A DNA stretch of 64,000 nucleotides from Deltaproteobacteria bacterium (GCA_020632665.1 JACKFC010000011.1:62001-126000), one strand, 5' to 3'; positions 51,000 to 60,852 are shown, counted from the first letter of the stretch. The notes: generated from the sequence alone by a model not told the origin. A program made the numbers and translations.

Positions 51000-51899
51000 T
51001 CAGGCCGCCTGCCGCAAGACGACCGGCGGATCGAGCGCCCCTCGCGCGGCCGCGCCGCTGACGGTGTCGAAGCGAAAGCGCGCGAAGAGCGCGTCGAGCT
51101 TGTCGTGCACGCCGTCGAGGCCGACGTAGTATTTGAAGCGTCGGCGCAGCGGCAGCTCCATCCGTGGCTGCGCCGGATCGAGTTCGCGCGGGTGGAGGTA
51201 GGCGACGGTCGGCTCGCCGGCGGCCTCGAAGGCGTCGAAGAGCCGCATCAGCGCCGCTTCTGGCAGCAGGCGCAGGTAGCCACCGCCGGAGAAGGGCAGC
51301 GCCGCCTTGCCGATCCGGGCCGGGACCACGGGGACTTCCAAGATCCGCCGGCCACTCGGCAACCAGAGCTCGAAGGGACGCCGGCGGTCCATGGCCCATC
51401 CGCCATGGGCTCGCGGTGCGAGGAAGAGGCTGCTGTCGACCTCGATGCCACGCGAGGCGAGGATCTCCAGCGCCCACACCTCCCCGGGCCCGATCGAGAA
51501 GCCGGGCGCGCGAAAGCACCGCACGGGCCCCGAGCCGGCGCGGGTCAGCGCCTCGAGCGAACGATCGAGATCTGCCGCAAAGGCATCGGGCCCGAGCGAC
51601 GAGACCATCGCGTGGCCGTAGGAATGCGAGCCGATCTCGTGGCCGCGCGTCGCGATCTCGGCGATCAGCTCCGGGTGCCGCTCGGCGACCCAGCCCAGGA
51701 CGAAGAAGGTGGCGTGGTGGCCGTGGCGCTCGAGCAGATCGAGGACTGCGCGGGTCCCCAGCCCGACCCGATCTTCTTGCGCGTCCCAGCTCCGCGGATC
51801 GGGCGCACCGTCGCAATCGATGATATGGAACCAATCTTCGACGTCGACCGAGAAGCCGTGGGTGACGACCGGCGCCGCGTCGGGATGGATGGCTCTCAT
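51000..51899 (-). CDS. Polysaccharide deacetylase with DUF3473
   Basis: A 299-residue NodB-fold deacetylase. The metal and catalytic motifs are FSVDVEDWFH (catalytic Asp), HEIGSHSYGH (two His ligands), FRAPGFSIG, and a C-terminal YLHPRELDP that marks the DUF3473 extension. This subfamily usually sits in exopolysaccharide clusters of the exosortase/XrtA type. No signal peptide, so it may act on a lipid-linked sugar in the cytosol. ATG 51899 overlaps the kinase stop (ATGA), with GGAGGAG upstream. It is followed 1 nt later by the FadL-like gene. Confidence 0.9.
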   Translation of the reverse strand: MRAIHPDAAPVVTHGFSVDVEDWFHIIDCDGAPDPRSWDAQEDRVGLGTRAVLDLLERHGHHATFFVLGWVAERHPELIAEIATRGHEIGSHSYGHAMVSSLGPDAFAADLDRSLEALTRAGSGPVRCFRAPGFSIGPGEVWALEILASRGIEVDSSLFLAPRAHGGWAMDRRRPFELWLPSGRRILEVPVVPARIGKAALPFSGGGYLRLLPEAALMRLFDAFEAAGEPTVAYLHPRELDPAQPRMELPLRRRFKYYVGLDGVHDKLDALFARFRFDTVSGAAARGALDPPVVLRQAA

Positions 51900-53089
51900 T
51901 CCACGTTCTCCTCCCGGAGCCGGCCGAGCAGCTCCTCCGACATGGAGACCCGCATCGTCTCCTTCAGGTCCTTCTGCCCACGACTGGGGAGCCGAACCTC
52001 GATGATCAACCCTCCGCCCGGGCGCGGCATCGCCGAGGCCGAGCCGCCGTGTGCCTCGGCGATGGTGCGGGCGAGGTAGAGCCCCAGTCCGGTGCCACCG
52101 GTGCGGGAGGAGCGGGAGCTGTCGATGCGCGCGAAGGGCTCGAAGGCGACCGCGCATTGCTCGGGGGTCAGGCCCGGTCCGCGGTCCATCACCCGCACGA
52201 AGAGCCCGCCCTCATCGTCGCCGGTCTCGAGCCGCAGCGAGGGGGAGGTCTTCGGCGCGGCCGGATCTTCGCCACCGCCGGCGACGAAGCGCGCCGTCTC
52301 GGCTCCGAGTTCGTCCTCGGTCCGCGGTCCTGCGTGGCGGATGGCGTTCTCGATCAGGGTGGAGAAGATGCGGTCGAGGGCGTTGGCGTCACCGAGGACC
52401 TCGCGCTCCGGCGCGCCGAGCTCGAGGTTGTAGCGCCACCCCAGGCGATCGAGTCGGTTGCGCTCGCGGGCGAAGATGGCAGCGATCAAATCGTCGAGGA
52501 CCACGGCCTTGCGCTTGAGCAAGACGCGCTTGCTGCTGACCCGCTGGGCCTCCAGCAGACGGGAGATATGCCGCTCGAGCAGGTCCACCTCTTCGCGCAA
52601 CCCCACGATCAACTCACGCAGATCTTGGTCTTCCTCGCGGCCCATCTCGATCAATTCCAGGGCGATCGAGATCCGCGCCAAGGGCGAGCGCAGCTCGTGG
52701 CTGACGCCGGAGAGGAGGTCGCGCTGTGCTTGCAGCAAGCGAGCGATGCGCGTCGACATCGCGTTCATCGAGCGCGCAAGGCTGCCGAGGTCGTCGTCGC
52801 CCTCCGGCAGGTTCACTGCCAGGTCGCCGCCGCCGAGCTCACGTGCCGCCTCTCGCATCGCGCGGGTGCGCTCGTGCAGCGCGGCGCGTGCCCGGCCGAC
52901 CACGACGTAGAGCCCCACGGTGGTGGCAGCGGCGCTGCCGACGAAGACCACGGCCATGCCGAGCGGGCCGTCCCAGCGAAAGCCGACCGAACCTCGCACG
53001 ACCAGCGCCGCCGCAGCCGCGGTCGTGGCCAGGCCGAACGCCGCCAGTCCGAGGAGTTGTTGGTCGAGGCGGTCGGTGCCGCGCGCCAC
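51896..53089 (-). CDS. Sensor histidine kinase lacking an extracytoplasmic sensor domain
   Basis: A 397-residue two-helix membrane kinase. Helices lie at about 15-32 and 43-64 with only ~10 residues between, then HAMP (about 70-125), the phospho-accepting H131 in VSHELRSPLARI, and the ATPase domain with ENAIRHAG, DRGPGL and TGGTGLGLYLAR. The output resembles CpxA/EnvZ-like kinases, but the usual ~130-residue periplasmic sensor is absent, suggesting intramembrane or partner-based sensing. It starts at GTG 53089, 5 nt after the regulator's stop, and overlaps the deacetylase. Confidence 0.93.
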   Translation of the reverse strand: MARGTDRLDQQLLGLAAFGLATTAAAAALVVRGSVGFRWDGPLGMAVVFVGSAAATTVGLYVVVGRARAALHERTRAMREAARELGGGDLAVNLPEGDDDLGSLARSMNAMSTRIARLLQAQRDLLSGVSHELRSPLARISIALELIEMGREEDQDLRELIVGLREEVDLLERHISRLLEAQRVSSKRVLLKRKAVVLDDLIAAIFARERNRLDRLGWRYNLELGAPEREVLGDANALDRIFSTLIENAIRHAGPRTEDELGAETARFVAGGGEDPAAPKTSPSLRLETGDDEGGLFVRVMDRGPGLTPEQCAVAFEPFARIDSSRSSRTGGTGLGLYLARTIAEAHGGSASAMPRPGGGLIIEVRLPSRGQKDLKETMRVSMSEELLGRLREENVE

Positions 53090-53094
53090 GTCGA

Positions 53095-53799
53095 TCAGCC
53101 GTCGTCTTCGCCGTCGTCGGCGGCGAACATATACCCCGTGCCCCAGACCGTCTTGATCCGTCGCGGGTTGCGGGTATCAGACTCGATCTTGGCGCGCAGG
53201 TTCTTCACGTGGACGTCGATGGAGCGGTCGTAGGCGGCGTAGCCGACGCCGCGCAGCATATCCATCAGCGCGTCACGCGAGAGCACCTGCCCCGGATAGC
53301 GCAGGAAGCAGCGCAGCAGGTCGAACTCGGTCGTGGTCAGGTGGACGGCCTCGCCGTCGACCCGAACCTCGCGACGGGCTGGATCGAGCTCGACCCCGCC
53401 GGCGCCGAGGATCGACGCCCTGCGCGCGTGCGCGCCGCCGTCGCTGCGACGCAGAACGGCCTTGATCCGGGCGACGAGCTCACGCGGGTTGAAGGGTTTG
53501 GGCAGGTAGTCGTCCGCGCCGAGCTCGAGCCCGACCACGCGGTCGTTGTCTGCGCCCTTGGCGGTCAGCATGATCACGGGGACCTCGCCCTGGGCGCGGA
53601 TCCGCCGGAGCACCTCGAAGCCGTCGAGCCCGGGCAACATCACGTCGAGGATGATGAGATCGAAGACCTCGGAGCAGGCCCGCCGCGCGCCCTGCAAGCC
53701 GTCGGTCACACTCTCGACCTGAAAGCCCTCGGGTTTGAGCAGGCGCTCCATCAGTTGCGCCAGGCGGTGGTCATCGTCGACGAGCAGCACTCGAGCCAT
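53095..53799 (-). CDS. OmpR/CpxR-type response regulator
   Basis: A 234-residue regulator. Receiver residues D8/D9, phospho-acceptor D52 (ILDVMLPG), T80-area LTAKGAD and K102-area LGADDYLPKPF are present. The C-terminal winged helix has LTTTEFDLLRCF, YDRSIDVHVKNLRAKI and IKTVWGTGYMF. It is the obvious partner of the kinase, 5 nt downstream. Likely targets are envelope genes in the same unit, but no operator is recognisable. Confidence 0.95.
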   Translation of the reverse strand: MARVLLVDDDHRLAQLMERLLKPEGFQVESVTDGLQGARRACSEVFDLIILDVMLPGLDGFEVLRRIRAQGEVPVIMLTAKGADNDRVVGLELGADDYLPKPFNPRELVARIKAVLRRSDGGAHARRASILGAGGVELDPARREVRVDGEAVHLTTTEFDLLRCFLRYPGQVLSRDALMDMLRGVGYAAYDRSIDVHVKNLRAKIESDTRNPRRIKTVWGTGYMFAADDGEDDG

Positions 53800-53810
53800 C
53801 GCTCACTCTC

Positions 53811-54746
53811 CTAGGGTACCGGCATCGGGGCCGGCGTGGCGGGGGATCCCGCACCAGCGGGAGGAACGGCCTTCTTCCGGCGAACCGGAACCGGCACAGC
53901 GTCCATGCGGGCGGTGCCACGCAGCACCAGCGGCCCCGCGACCGCGAGCGTCTGGTAGCTGATCTGGTGGCCGTAGTCCCAGGTGCCGAACTCGACCGCG
54001 GTGCGCTGGGCGAAGCGCAGGGCGTTCTCGCGCGTCACGGGTCCGGCGTCGAGTTCGGCGATCAGAGCGTCGACCTCGGCCTGGATGCGCAGCTCGTCGT
54101 CGGTGTCGACCGGCGGTGGCGCCGGCGGCACGCGGCCGATCTGGTCGCGCTCGGTCTTGCGCCGCTGCGCCTGCCCCGCCGCCCAGGCGAAGAGGTGACG
54201 CTCGTGACCGTTGGTCGCGTTGGCCCGCGCCACCATGCGATCGATGTCCGCCTCGCCGCCGACCAGCCCGAGGCCGATGATCATGCGCTGGCTGATCCAA
54301 TCGCTGGCCTGCTCCAGGGCGCGCCAGAGCGGGGCCGCGCCCGCCTCGTCGCCGAAGCGCGCGATGCCTGCGATGGCAGCCATCCGAACCCCGAGGTCTT
54401 CGTCGGCGAGCGCCGAGGCGAGCGCCGGCAAGACCCGCGGGTCCTGGATTCCGGAGAGGATCTCCAGAGACTTCCGCCGCTTGGCACCTTCGTTGTCGCC
54501 GTCGAGGTCCTGGATCAGCGTCTCGACTGCCTCGGCGCCCAGCTGGGCGATCGAGGTGGTCACGCGGCCCGGATGTCCGACTGGTTCGGCGTGTCTGTTC
54601 TCCAGCAGATGCGGGACTTCGATATAGGCGTGGTGAGCCTGGACCGAGAGGTAGATCAGCCCGACCAACAGGCCGGCGCCCGCCGCGACGAACGCCAGCT
54701 TCAGCCATGCTTCACGGTTGAAGCTCTGATCGCGGAGACTTGCCAT
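53811..54746 (-). CDS. Membrane-anchored HEAT-repeat protein
   Basis: A 311-residue protein with one N-terminal membrane helix (about 16-34), then HEAT/PBS-lyase-type repeats in about residues 65-190 (SIAQLGAEAVETLIQDL, RVLPALASALADEDLGVRMAAIAGIARFG). The C-terminal third has a different helical region, and the end is Pro/Ala-rich. It starts 3 nt after the stop of the giant lipoprotein and ends 11 nt before the regulator gene, so it joins them. HEAT scaffolds in envelope operons commonly hold complexes; partners are unknown. Confidence 0.8.
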   Translation of the reverse strand: MASLRDQSFNREAWLKLAFVAAGAGLLVGLIYLSVQAHHAYIEVPHLLENRHAEPVGHPGRVTTSIAQLGAEAVETLIQDLDGDNEGAKRRKSLEILSGIQDPRVLPALASALADEDLGVRMAAIAGIARFGDEAGAAPLWRALEQASDWISQRMIIGLGLVGGEADIDRMVARANATNGHERHLFAWAAGQAQRRKTERDQIGRVPPAPPPVDTDDELRIQAEVDALIAELDAGPVTRENALRFAQRTAVEFGTWDYGHQISYQTLAVAGPLVLRGTARMDAVPVPVRRKKAVPPAGAGSPATPAPMPVP

Positions 54747-54749
54747 CGG

Positions 54750-57700
54750 CTAGAGCTTGCACGGCTCCTCGACGATCAGCTCGTCGAGGAAGATGCCCTC
54801 GTATTGCTCGTTCTTGCTCGAATCGCCGGAGTCGAACTTGAAGCGCAATCGGGCCGGCTTGCCGGTCTTCAGGGGCTCGATGTTGATCGTCTTCTCGACC
54901 ACCGACTTGTACTCGGTCGTCTTGAAGTCGTTGGCGTTGCCCTTGTCCCAGATCTTCTTGATCTCGGTGCCCGTCTCGTCGAGCTGCCAGATCTCGAAGG
55001 TCTCGAACGAGGGCTCGACGTCGAGGTAGAGGCGGAATCGCAGCTGCGCCGACTTCGCCGTATCGGTCGAGAGCGTGAAGGGATCACTGGTCAACTCGGC
55101 CTTCACCGGCTTGCCGCAGATCTTCTTGCCCACCGAGCCCTTGCAGGTCTCGCCGCTGGAGCAGTCACCGTCGACGCTGCAGGACTTGCCCGAGCCGTCG
55201 GCGTAGTTCCAGGCCAGCGCGTTGCCGAAGTAGATCTCCTTCTTGTCGAGGAGGTACTTCTTGTCGACGACCTGCCACTTCACCGTGGTCGAGCTCGAGG
55301 TGCCTTGCCACTTGACGAGCGAACCACCCTCACCGTTCTCGGTGGCGAGCGCCACGCCGGGCGCACAGCATCCGGGGCCGGGCTTGAAATCGGTCATGCA
55401 GGCGAAGGTCGTGCCGGACTTCGTGCAGGCGTAGCTCTTGCACTTGTCCGGTTCGGAGGGAGCGCAATCCGCGTCGGCGACGCAGGCTGGCTTCGCGCAG
55501 ATATTCTCGACCAAGAGGTTGTCGACGCAAGCGCCGTCGTAGGCATTGGCGTTGATGTTGCCCGCGTCGAAGTAGTACTCCAGGCGGACCTTTTTGCCGG
55601 CGAGTGCAGCGGGGATCGAGGCAACGATCTTCTTCCACTTCTTCTTGGTCGAGCCCTCGATATCGTAGGAATCCCAGATCAGCGTCCGCGCTTTGGTCGG
55701 ATCCGCCTCCTCGGTGTCCACGACGTTGAGGACCAGCTGGTCGACCGCGAAGGTGAAGAGCTTGAAGGGGTTGTCGTCCCACTCGGTGTTCAAGAAGAGT
55801 TCGAACGAGACGACGGTCGTGCCGTTCTTCGGCACGTCGAAGACGCCGGAGACCACCTTGCCGGCGGGCACGGCGTCACCGGCGTTGTATTTGCCGTTGG
55901 CGTCGTGGAAGCAGAGCGCGAAGGCACCCGAGCCCGGAGCCGACTTCACGGTCGAGGCGTTCCAGACGATGTTCTGGTCGTAGCTCTTGCCGCTACCGAA
56001 GGGCGGCTGGCCGCTGAGCTTGCTCGGCTTCCAGCCCGCAGGCAGCGCACCGTTGTTCTCGAAATCCTGCTTCATCAACGCGCCGTCGCCGACCTTGTCG
56101 CTGCAGCACTGCGGGTCGCCGAGCTCGTGGGTGCAGCTGCCGTCGACGCAAGCGTCGTTGGTGCACTTGTCGCCGTCGTCGCAGTCCGCCGAGCCCTTGC
56201 AGCAGTTCGGCACCTTGACGCATTTGCAACCGCCCTGCTCGCAGGTCGCGGTGGTGCAAGCGCCGCATTTCGCTTCGCACTGGCTGTCGATGCTGCACTC
56301 CTGCTTGGTGCACTTCACACCGAGCTGCACGTCGTCGATCCAGACGCCGCCGTCGGTGTTGCCGAGGTCGTCACCTGCGTCGAAGGTGAAGCAGAGCCCG
56401 ACCTCCTGGCCCGCCCACTTGTCGAGCGAGACGATGACGGGAACCCAGGCATCGTTCGTCGTGCCGTAGATCTCGTCCGACGACCACGCGGCCTTCAGCC
56501 CCGTTGGCAACGCGATGTCGACCCGCATCTCGTCGAGCTTGACGTCGCTCTGCGCCGGCGGGTTCTTGAAGTTCTCCTTCGGCTGCATGTACCACTCGGT
56601 CTTCAGCTTCAGGTTGAAGGTCAGGACGTTGTAGACCGTGCCGGCGCTCAACTTGACCGGCTTGGTGCAGACCGAACCGCGCGGGCCCTTGCCCTTGCCG
56701 AGCGTGGCGTCGTCATAGCCGGTGAACGAGGCGTTGCCGAAGTAGAGGCTACCGGTTCCGGTCTTGGCGTCCTTGCTGTTGTGCTGCCATTTGATGGTCT
56801 TGCTGTTGGTGTTGACGTGCTGCCACGCCGAGATCGAGCCGGACTCGAAGCCGTCGGAGTAGATGGTCGACTCCTGGCAGCACGCGACGTTGCTCACGTC
56901 CGGGACGTGATCGCAGGTGCCCTGCGGCGCCTGCTCTTCCTTCTGACAACTGTCGACGGTGCAGTCGTTCTTGTCGTTGCAATCGGTGACGGCGACGCAG
57001 CAGCCCGGCGTCTGGTCGTAGAAGCAGATGCCTGCGGTCGCGTCGTTGGCGAAGGGCGTACAAGCCTCGGCGGTGCACGGGTTGCCGTCGTCCTTGCAGG
57101 CCGTCTTGCCGTCGCAGAGGGTGTCCTCGCCGGCGCAGAGGGTCTCGATCACGACGTCGTCGAGGTACACACCTTCGTATTCGTTGTTGATGTTGTTCGC
57201 CGAGAACTCCCAGCGCAGCTTGACCGCGGTGTCGCTACCGGCCTTCTGGAAGCTGGCCAGGTTGATGCTGACGTGGTGCCAACCGGTGGTGTTCTTGCCG
57301 ATCTCGGTCGAGAGCCAGACGGGGTCGGCGGCGGGACCGGTGGTGTCGACGTAGACCCGGAGCACGTCGTTCTCCGGCAGGCAGATGCCGGGCGAGCCGT
57401 CGTCGAGCTTGACGCAGCTGGTGCCCTTCTTGCAGGTCGGCGTGCAGGTGCCGGCCGGCACGCCGGCGGCGAGGTAGCTCGGCTCGGCGGCGATCCAGAC
57501 CCAGAAATGGGCCACGGCCTGCTTGCCCTGCGGCAGGATGACCTCCTTGCTCGAGAGGTTCGAGAGCACCGGCTTCGGCGCCGATCCGGGCGCGCAGCTA
57601 TTGGCCACGGTCGCGGAGTTGTCGTAGGTCTTGCAGGGGCTGCCGAGGTAGAGCGAGGCCTTGCCGGTATGCGAGCGGTCGGTCGAGAGGCTCCACTTCA

Positions 57701-58274
57701 CGTTGCCGTTGTTGGCGCCCTCCACGGCCTTGAAGTCCTCGAAGCTCGACTGCTCGAAGCTCACGTCGAGGAAGGTCTGCTGCCCCTCGCAACAGTTGGC
57801 CTTGGTCTTGTTGCTGCACGTATTGGTGCCGAGGTCGCATTTGTCGATGGTGCAGGCGGCGCCGTCGTCGCATTGCGCGTCGTTGCAGCAGGTGCCGGTC
57901 TTGAACACGGCCTCGCAGACGCCTTCCTTGCAGACCGCGGTCTCACAGGGCTTGAGCACGTCCTTCAGCGCGGTCTGGCAGTAGACGTCGCTCGAGCAGG
58001 GCGGGAGCGTCGTCGTATCGGAGGCCGCGTCTCCCGCGCTATCGGAGCCGGTATCCGTCGGCGTGGCCGCGTCGCCATCGGAGTCGCCTGTCACCGCGTC
58101 GATCGTGTCGACGGTGGTCGAGTCGCCACCGTTGTTCGAATCGGCGGCATCCTCGCCGCCGGTATCGGCCTGGCCGCCGGTCCCCGTGTCGGGCTTGACT
58201 TCGGGATCATTGCCGCAAGCGGCGGAAAGGACCACCAGCGCCACGGGGAGCAGGAGGGAAGCAACAGTCTTCAT
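54750..58274 (-). CDS. Giant modular Cys-rich lipoprotein (four jelly-roll modules)
   Basis: A 1174-residue surface lipoprotein, lipobox LSAA-C (Cys20). An Asp/Thr/Ser/Gly linker spans about residues 21-90. The body alternates Cys-knot-like segments of the form CC..D..CDDG..CT.D.C with four modules of about 180 residues. Each module has a W-rich jelly-roll look: an entry EQSSFEDFK or DGFESGSISAW, a KWxxx core, an SLYFGN strand, and an exit YEG(V/I)(Y/F)LDD(V/E) then Cys. They resemble MAM or choice-of-anchor/ConA-like domains. ATG 58274 follows AGGTG. Paralogous to the two genes upstream. Function unknown, probably adhesion or surface coat. Confidence 0.85.
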   Translation of the reverse strand: MKTVASLLLPVALVVLSAACGNDPEVKPDTGTGGQADTGGEDAADSNNGGDSTTVDTIDAVTGDSDGDAATPTDTGSDSAGDAASDTTTLPPCSSDVYCQTALKDVLKPCETAVCKEGVCEAVFKTGTCCNDAQCDDGAACTIDKCDLGTNTCSNKTKANCCEGQQTFLDVSFEQSSFEDFKAVEGANNGNVKWSLSTDRSHTGKASLYLGSPCKTYDNSATVANSCAPGSAPKPVLSNLSSKEVILPQGKQAVAHFWVWIAAEPSYLAAGVPAGTCTPTCKKGTSCVKLDDGSPGICLPENDVLRVYVDTTGPAADPVWLSTEIGKNTTGWHHVSINLASFQKAGSDTAVKLRWEFSANNINNEYEGVYLDDVVIETLCAGEDTLCDGKTACKDDGNPCTAEACTPFANDATAGICFYDQTPGCCVAVTDCNDKNDCTVDSCQKEEQAPQGTCDHVPDVSNVACCQESTIYSDGFESGSISAWQHVNTNSKTIKWQHNSKDAKTGTGSLYFGNASFTGYDDATLGKGKGPRGSVCTKPVKLSAGTVYNVLTFNLKLKTEWYMQPKENFKNPPAQSDVKLDEMRVDIALPTGLKAAWSSDEIYGTTNDAWVPVIVSLDKWAGQEVGLCFTFDAGDDLGNTDGGVWIDDVQLGVKCTKQECSIDSQCEAKCGACTTATCEQGGCKCVKVPNCCKGSADCDDGDKCTNDACVDGSCTHELGDPQCCSDKVGDGALMKQDFENNGALPAGWKPSKLSGQPPFGSGKSYDQNIVWNASTVKSAPGSGAFALCFHDANGKYNAGDAVPAGKVVSGVFDVPKNGTTVVSFELFLNTEWDDNPFKLFTFAVDQLVLNVVDTEEADPTKARTLIWDSYDIEGSTKKKWKKIVASIPAALAGKKVRLEYYFDAGNINANAYDGACVDNLLVENICAKPACVADADCAPSEPDKCKSYACTKSGTTFACMTDFKPGPGCCAPGVALATENGEGGSLVKWQGTSSSTTVKWQVVDKKYLLDKKEIYFGNALAWNYADGSGKSCSVDGDCSSGETCKGSVGKKICGKPVKAELTSDPFTLSTDTAKSAQLRFRLYLDVEPSFETFEIWQLDETGTEIKKIWDKGNANDFKTTEYKSVVEKTINIEPLKTGKPARLRFKFDSGDSSKNEQYEGIFLDELIVEEPCKL

Positions 58275-58377
58275 GATGACACCTAGGTGAGATGAAGCAC
58301 GATACGCGCGGTAGGAGTGTACCGACCCGGCGCTCACGCTGCAACGCCACGGCGGCTATGGCGATCGCGTGCTCGGC

Positions 58378-60852
58378 TCAGCAGCCGGGGGCGCCGGATG
58401 GCTTGTGCGTACACTTGAGGTCGATGCAGAGATCGCTCGTGCAGGGGTCGCTGTCGTCGCACTCCTTGTCGGCGGTGCAGCAGCCCTGGAGTGGCGTCTC
58501 TTTGCACTGATTCGCCGTCATATCGCAGGACAAGCTGACGCAGAGCTTCGCCGACTTGCAGTCCGAGTCCTGCTTGCAGCAGTTCGGAACCGGCGTCTGG
58601 GTGCAAGAGTTGCTGCCGAGATCACAGCTCGCGGCGAGGCAGGCGTCGTCGCTGCCGCAGTCGGTGTCGACTTTGCAGCAGGCCACGATCGGGCTCTGCT
58701 GGCAGGTGCCCGAGACGCAGGAATCCGCGGTGCACAAATCGCCGTCGTCGCAGTCGGTGGCCTTCTGGCAGCAGCCCGCCACCTTGGCACAGCCGCAGGT
58801 GCCGTCGGTGCAGAGCGGGGCCTCGCATGCGGGGCAGCTGAGTGCGTCGCAATCGGTGTCGAGCAAGCATTCCGGCTTGGTGCAGGCGACGCGGACCAGC
58901 ACTTCGTCGAGGCGCGGCCCAGCGCGGTCGTTGACCTGATCGTCGCCGGCGTCGAACGTAAAGCAGACCGCGACCGACTTGCCCTGCCACGCGTCGAGCG
59001 AGAGCGTCAGCTCGAGCCACTCGCCATTGGTCGTCCCGGCGATGGCATCAGAGGACCAGAGCGGCTCGATCTTCGCGCCGGGCACGCCTTCCTCGCGCAC
59101 GCCAATCGAGAAGTGATCGTATTTCTTGCCGGTACCGAGCGGAGGGTTCTGGTAGCTGCCCTTCGGCAGGTAGCTCCACTCGGTCTCGAGGTTCAGCTGC
59201 AGCGAGACCAGGTTGTAGAGCGTGCCGATCTTCAGCTTCACCGGCGGCGTGCACGCTGTCCCGGTCGGTCCGGTGCCCGACGGCAGCGAGGTGTCGGCGT
59301 AGCTGTTGCCAGCTGCGTCGGCGAAGACCAGCGCCTGGCTGCCCTTGGTGCCGGCCTTCGGATCGATATGCCAGGTCACGTCGACAGAGTTGCCGCCGAG
59401 CATGCCCCATTTGTCGAGGACGCCGGAGTCGAAGTCCTCGGACCACTCGACCGAAGGCTTGCAGCAGCTCGGCTTGGAGCCGTCCGGGGTGTAGACGCAG
59501 GCGCCCGACTTGCAGGTATCGACGGTGCACGGCTTGCCGTCGTTGCAGTTGGCGTCGACCAGGCAGCAGCCTGGGCTGGCGTCGTGGAAGCAGAAGCCCT
59601 TGTTCGGCGCGTTGGCGTAGAAGGTGCAAGCATCCAAGGTGCAGACGCTACCGTCGTCCAGGCAGGCCTGCGACGCGGTGCACAGCGTACCCGCCACCGG
59701 GCAGACGGTCTCGAGCACGACCTCGTCGAGGTAGACCCCCTCGTAGCCGTTCTTGAACGCGGTCCCGGTCTGGAACTGCCACTGCAGGCGGACGCTCTTG
59801 CCCTGCCACGCGTCGAGGTCGAGCACGACGTGCTGCCAGTCGCCGGCGGTCGTCTTGCCGATCTGGGTCGAGTCGAAGAGCTTCTGCGCCGCGGCGCCGT
59901 CAGGGATGATCGATAGGGTCAGGACGTCCTTTTCCGGCAGGCACTGCGAGGCGCCGTTGACGCTGACGCAGGAGAGTCCGCTCGGGCAGGACGGCGTGCA
60001 GGTACCGGTCGGCAGCGTCGTCGAGTACGGCGGCTCGGTGTCGAGCCAGAGCCAGAAGTGAAGCTGGGTGCTCTTGTCCTTCGGCAGCTGGAGCTGCTTG
60101 GTCTGCAGCAGGCTCGAGATCGCGGTGCCCCCGGCGCCGGGCTCGCAATTGCCGTCGACCGTCATCGTATTGTCGTAGGTGCCGCAGCCATTGCCGAGGT
60201 AGAGCGCCTGGTTGCCGACGCGGACCCGCTGCGCCGAGGCTTGCCACTTCACGTTGCCGTTGGTTGGGCCCTCGATCGCCGCGAGGTCGCCGAGGCCCTG
60301 CTCGAAGCCGGCCTTGAGCAGCGTCGTCTTGCCGCTGCAGCAGTTGGGCACGGGAGTATGCAGGCAGCTGGTCTTGGCCACGTCGCAGGTGTCCGTCGTG
60401 CACTCCTGGCCGTCGTCGCAGTGCGCGTTTTCGCAGCATTTGTTCGGCACCAACGCGACGCCGCACTTGCCGGCGTTGCAGGCGATCTGCTCGCAGGCCT
60501 TGGGCGTGGCCTTGCCTTCGCAATCGGCGGCGGTGGTGCACTCGGGGCCGACGACGACGTCGGTCGTGCCGCTGGTCTCCGAGCCCGAATCGACCGTCTC
60601 TTCGGCGTCGATGCTGCCGGCGTCGGTCGAGCCGCTCTGGTCGTTGTCGCCGTCGTTGACGGTGGAATCACCGGCGCCGTCGGCCGTATCGTCGACGGCG
60701 GTATCCGCGGCGTCGAGTGCTTCGGCGTCCTGCGCGTCGCCGCTGGTCGCAGCGTCTTTCTTCGTGTCGCCGGGGTCTTCACTGCAGGCCGCGGCGGCGC
60801 CGAGCGAGAGAATCAGGGCCCACGCCCAACCCGATGCCTTCTGCAGCCTCAT
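58378..60852 (-). CDS. Giant modular Cys-rich lipoprotein (two jelly-roll modules)
   Basis: An 824-residue paralogue of the neighbouring lipoproteins with lipobox AAA-C (Cys23) and a Ser/Asp/Thr-rich spacer to about residue 100. It has two jelly-roll modules (AGFEQGLGDLAAIEG to GVYLDEVVLETVC, and EDFDSGVLDKWG to LDEVLVRVAC) set among CC..D..CDDG repeats. The C-terminal ~170 residues are five or so Cys-rich repeats only (TDCDDGDLCTADSC, TDCGSDDAC, SDCKSAKLC, ECDDSDPCTSDLC). GGGGAG is 4 nt before ATG 60852. About 100 nt separate it from the next lipoprotein gene. Confidence 0.85.
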   Translation of the reverse strand: MRLQKASGWAWALILSLGAAAACSEDPGDTKKDAATSGDAQDAEALDAADTAVDDTADGAGDSTVNDGDNDQSGSTDAGSIDAEETVDSGSETSGTTDVVVGPECTTAADCEGKATPKACEQIACNAGKCGVALVPNKCCENAHCDDGQECTTDTCDVAKTSCLHTPVPNCCSGKTTLLKAGFEQGLGDLAAIEGPTNGNVKWQASAQRVRVGNQALYLGNGCGTYDNTMTVDGNCEPGAGGTAISSLLQTKQLQLPKDKSTQLHFWLWLDTEPPYSTTLPTGTCTPSCPSGLSCVSVNGASQCLPEKDVLTLSIIPDGAAAQKLFDSTQIGKTTAGDWQHVVLDLDAWQGKSVRLQWQFQTGTAFKNGYEGVYLDEVVLETVCPVAGTLCTASQACLDDGSVCTLDACTFYANAPNKGFCFHDASPGCCLVDANCNDGKPCTVDTCKSGACVYTPDGSKPSCCKPSVEWSEDFDSGVLDKWGMLGGNSVDVTWHIDPKAGTKGSQALVFADAAGNSYADTSLPSGTGPTGTACTPPVKLKIGTLYNLVSLQLNLETEWSYLPKGSYQNPPLGTGKKYDHFSIGVREEGVPGAKIEPLWSSDAIAGTTNGEWLELTLSLDAWQGKSVAVCFTFDAGDDQVNDRAGPRLDEVLVRVACTKPECLLDTDCDALSCPACEAPLCTDGTCGCAKVAGCCQKATDCDDGDLCTADSCVSGTCQQSPIVACCKVDTDCGSDDACLAASCDLGSNSCTQTPVPNCCKQDSDCKSAKLCVSLSCDMTANQCKETPLQGCCTADKECDDSDPCTSDLCIDLKCTHKPSGAPGC

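Noticed and set aside
53967..58286. A 1439-codon plus-strand open frame opposite the HEAT gene and giant lipoprotein
   Set aside because: No start context, no domains, and composition typical of antisense frames; the minus-strand lipoprotein has a signal peptide and ordered Cys modules.
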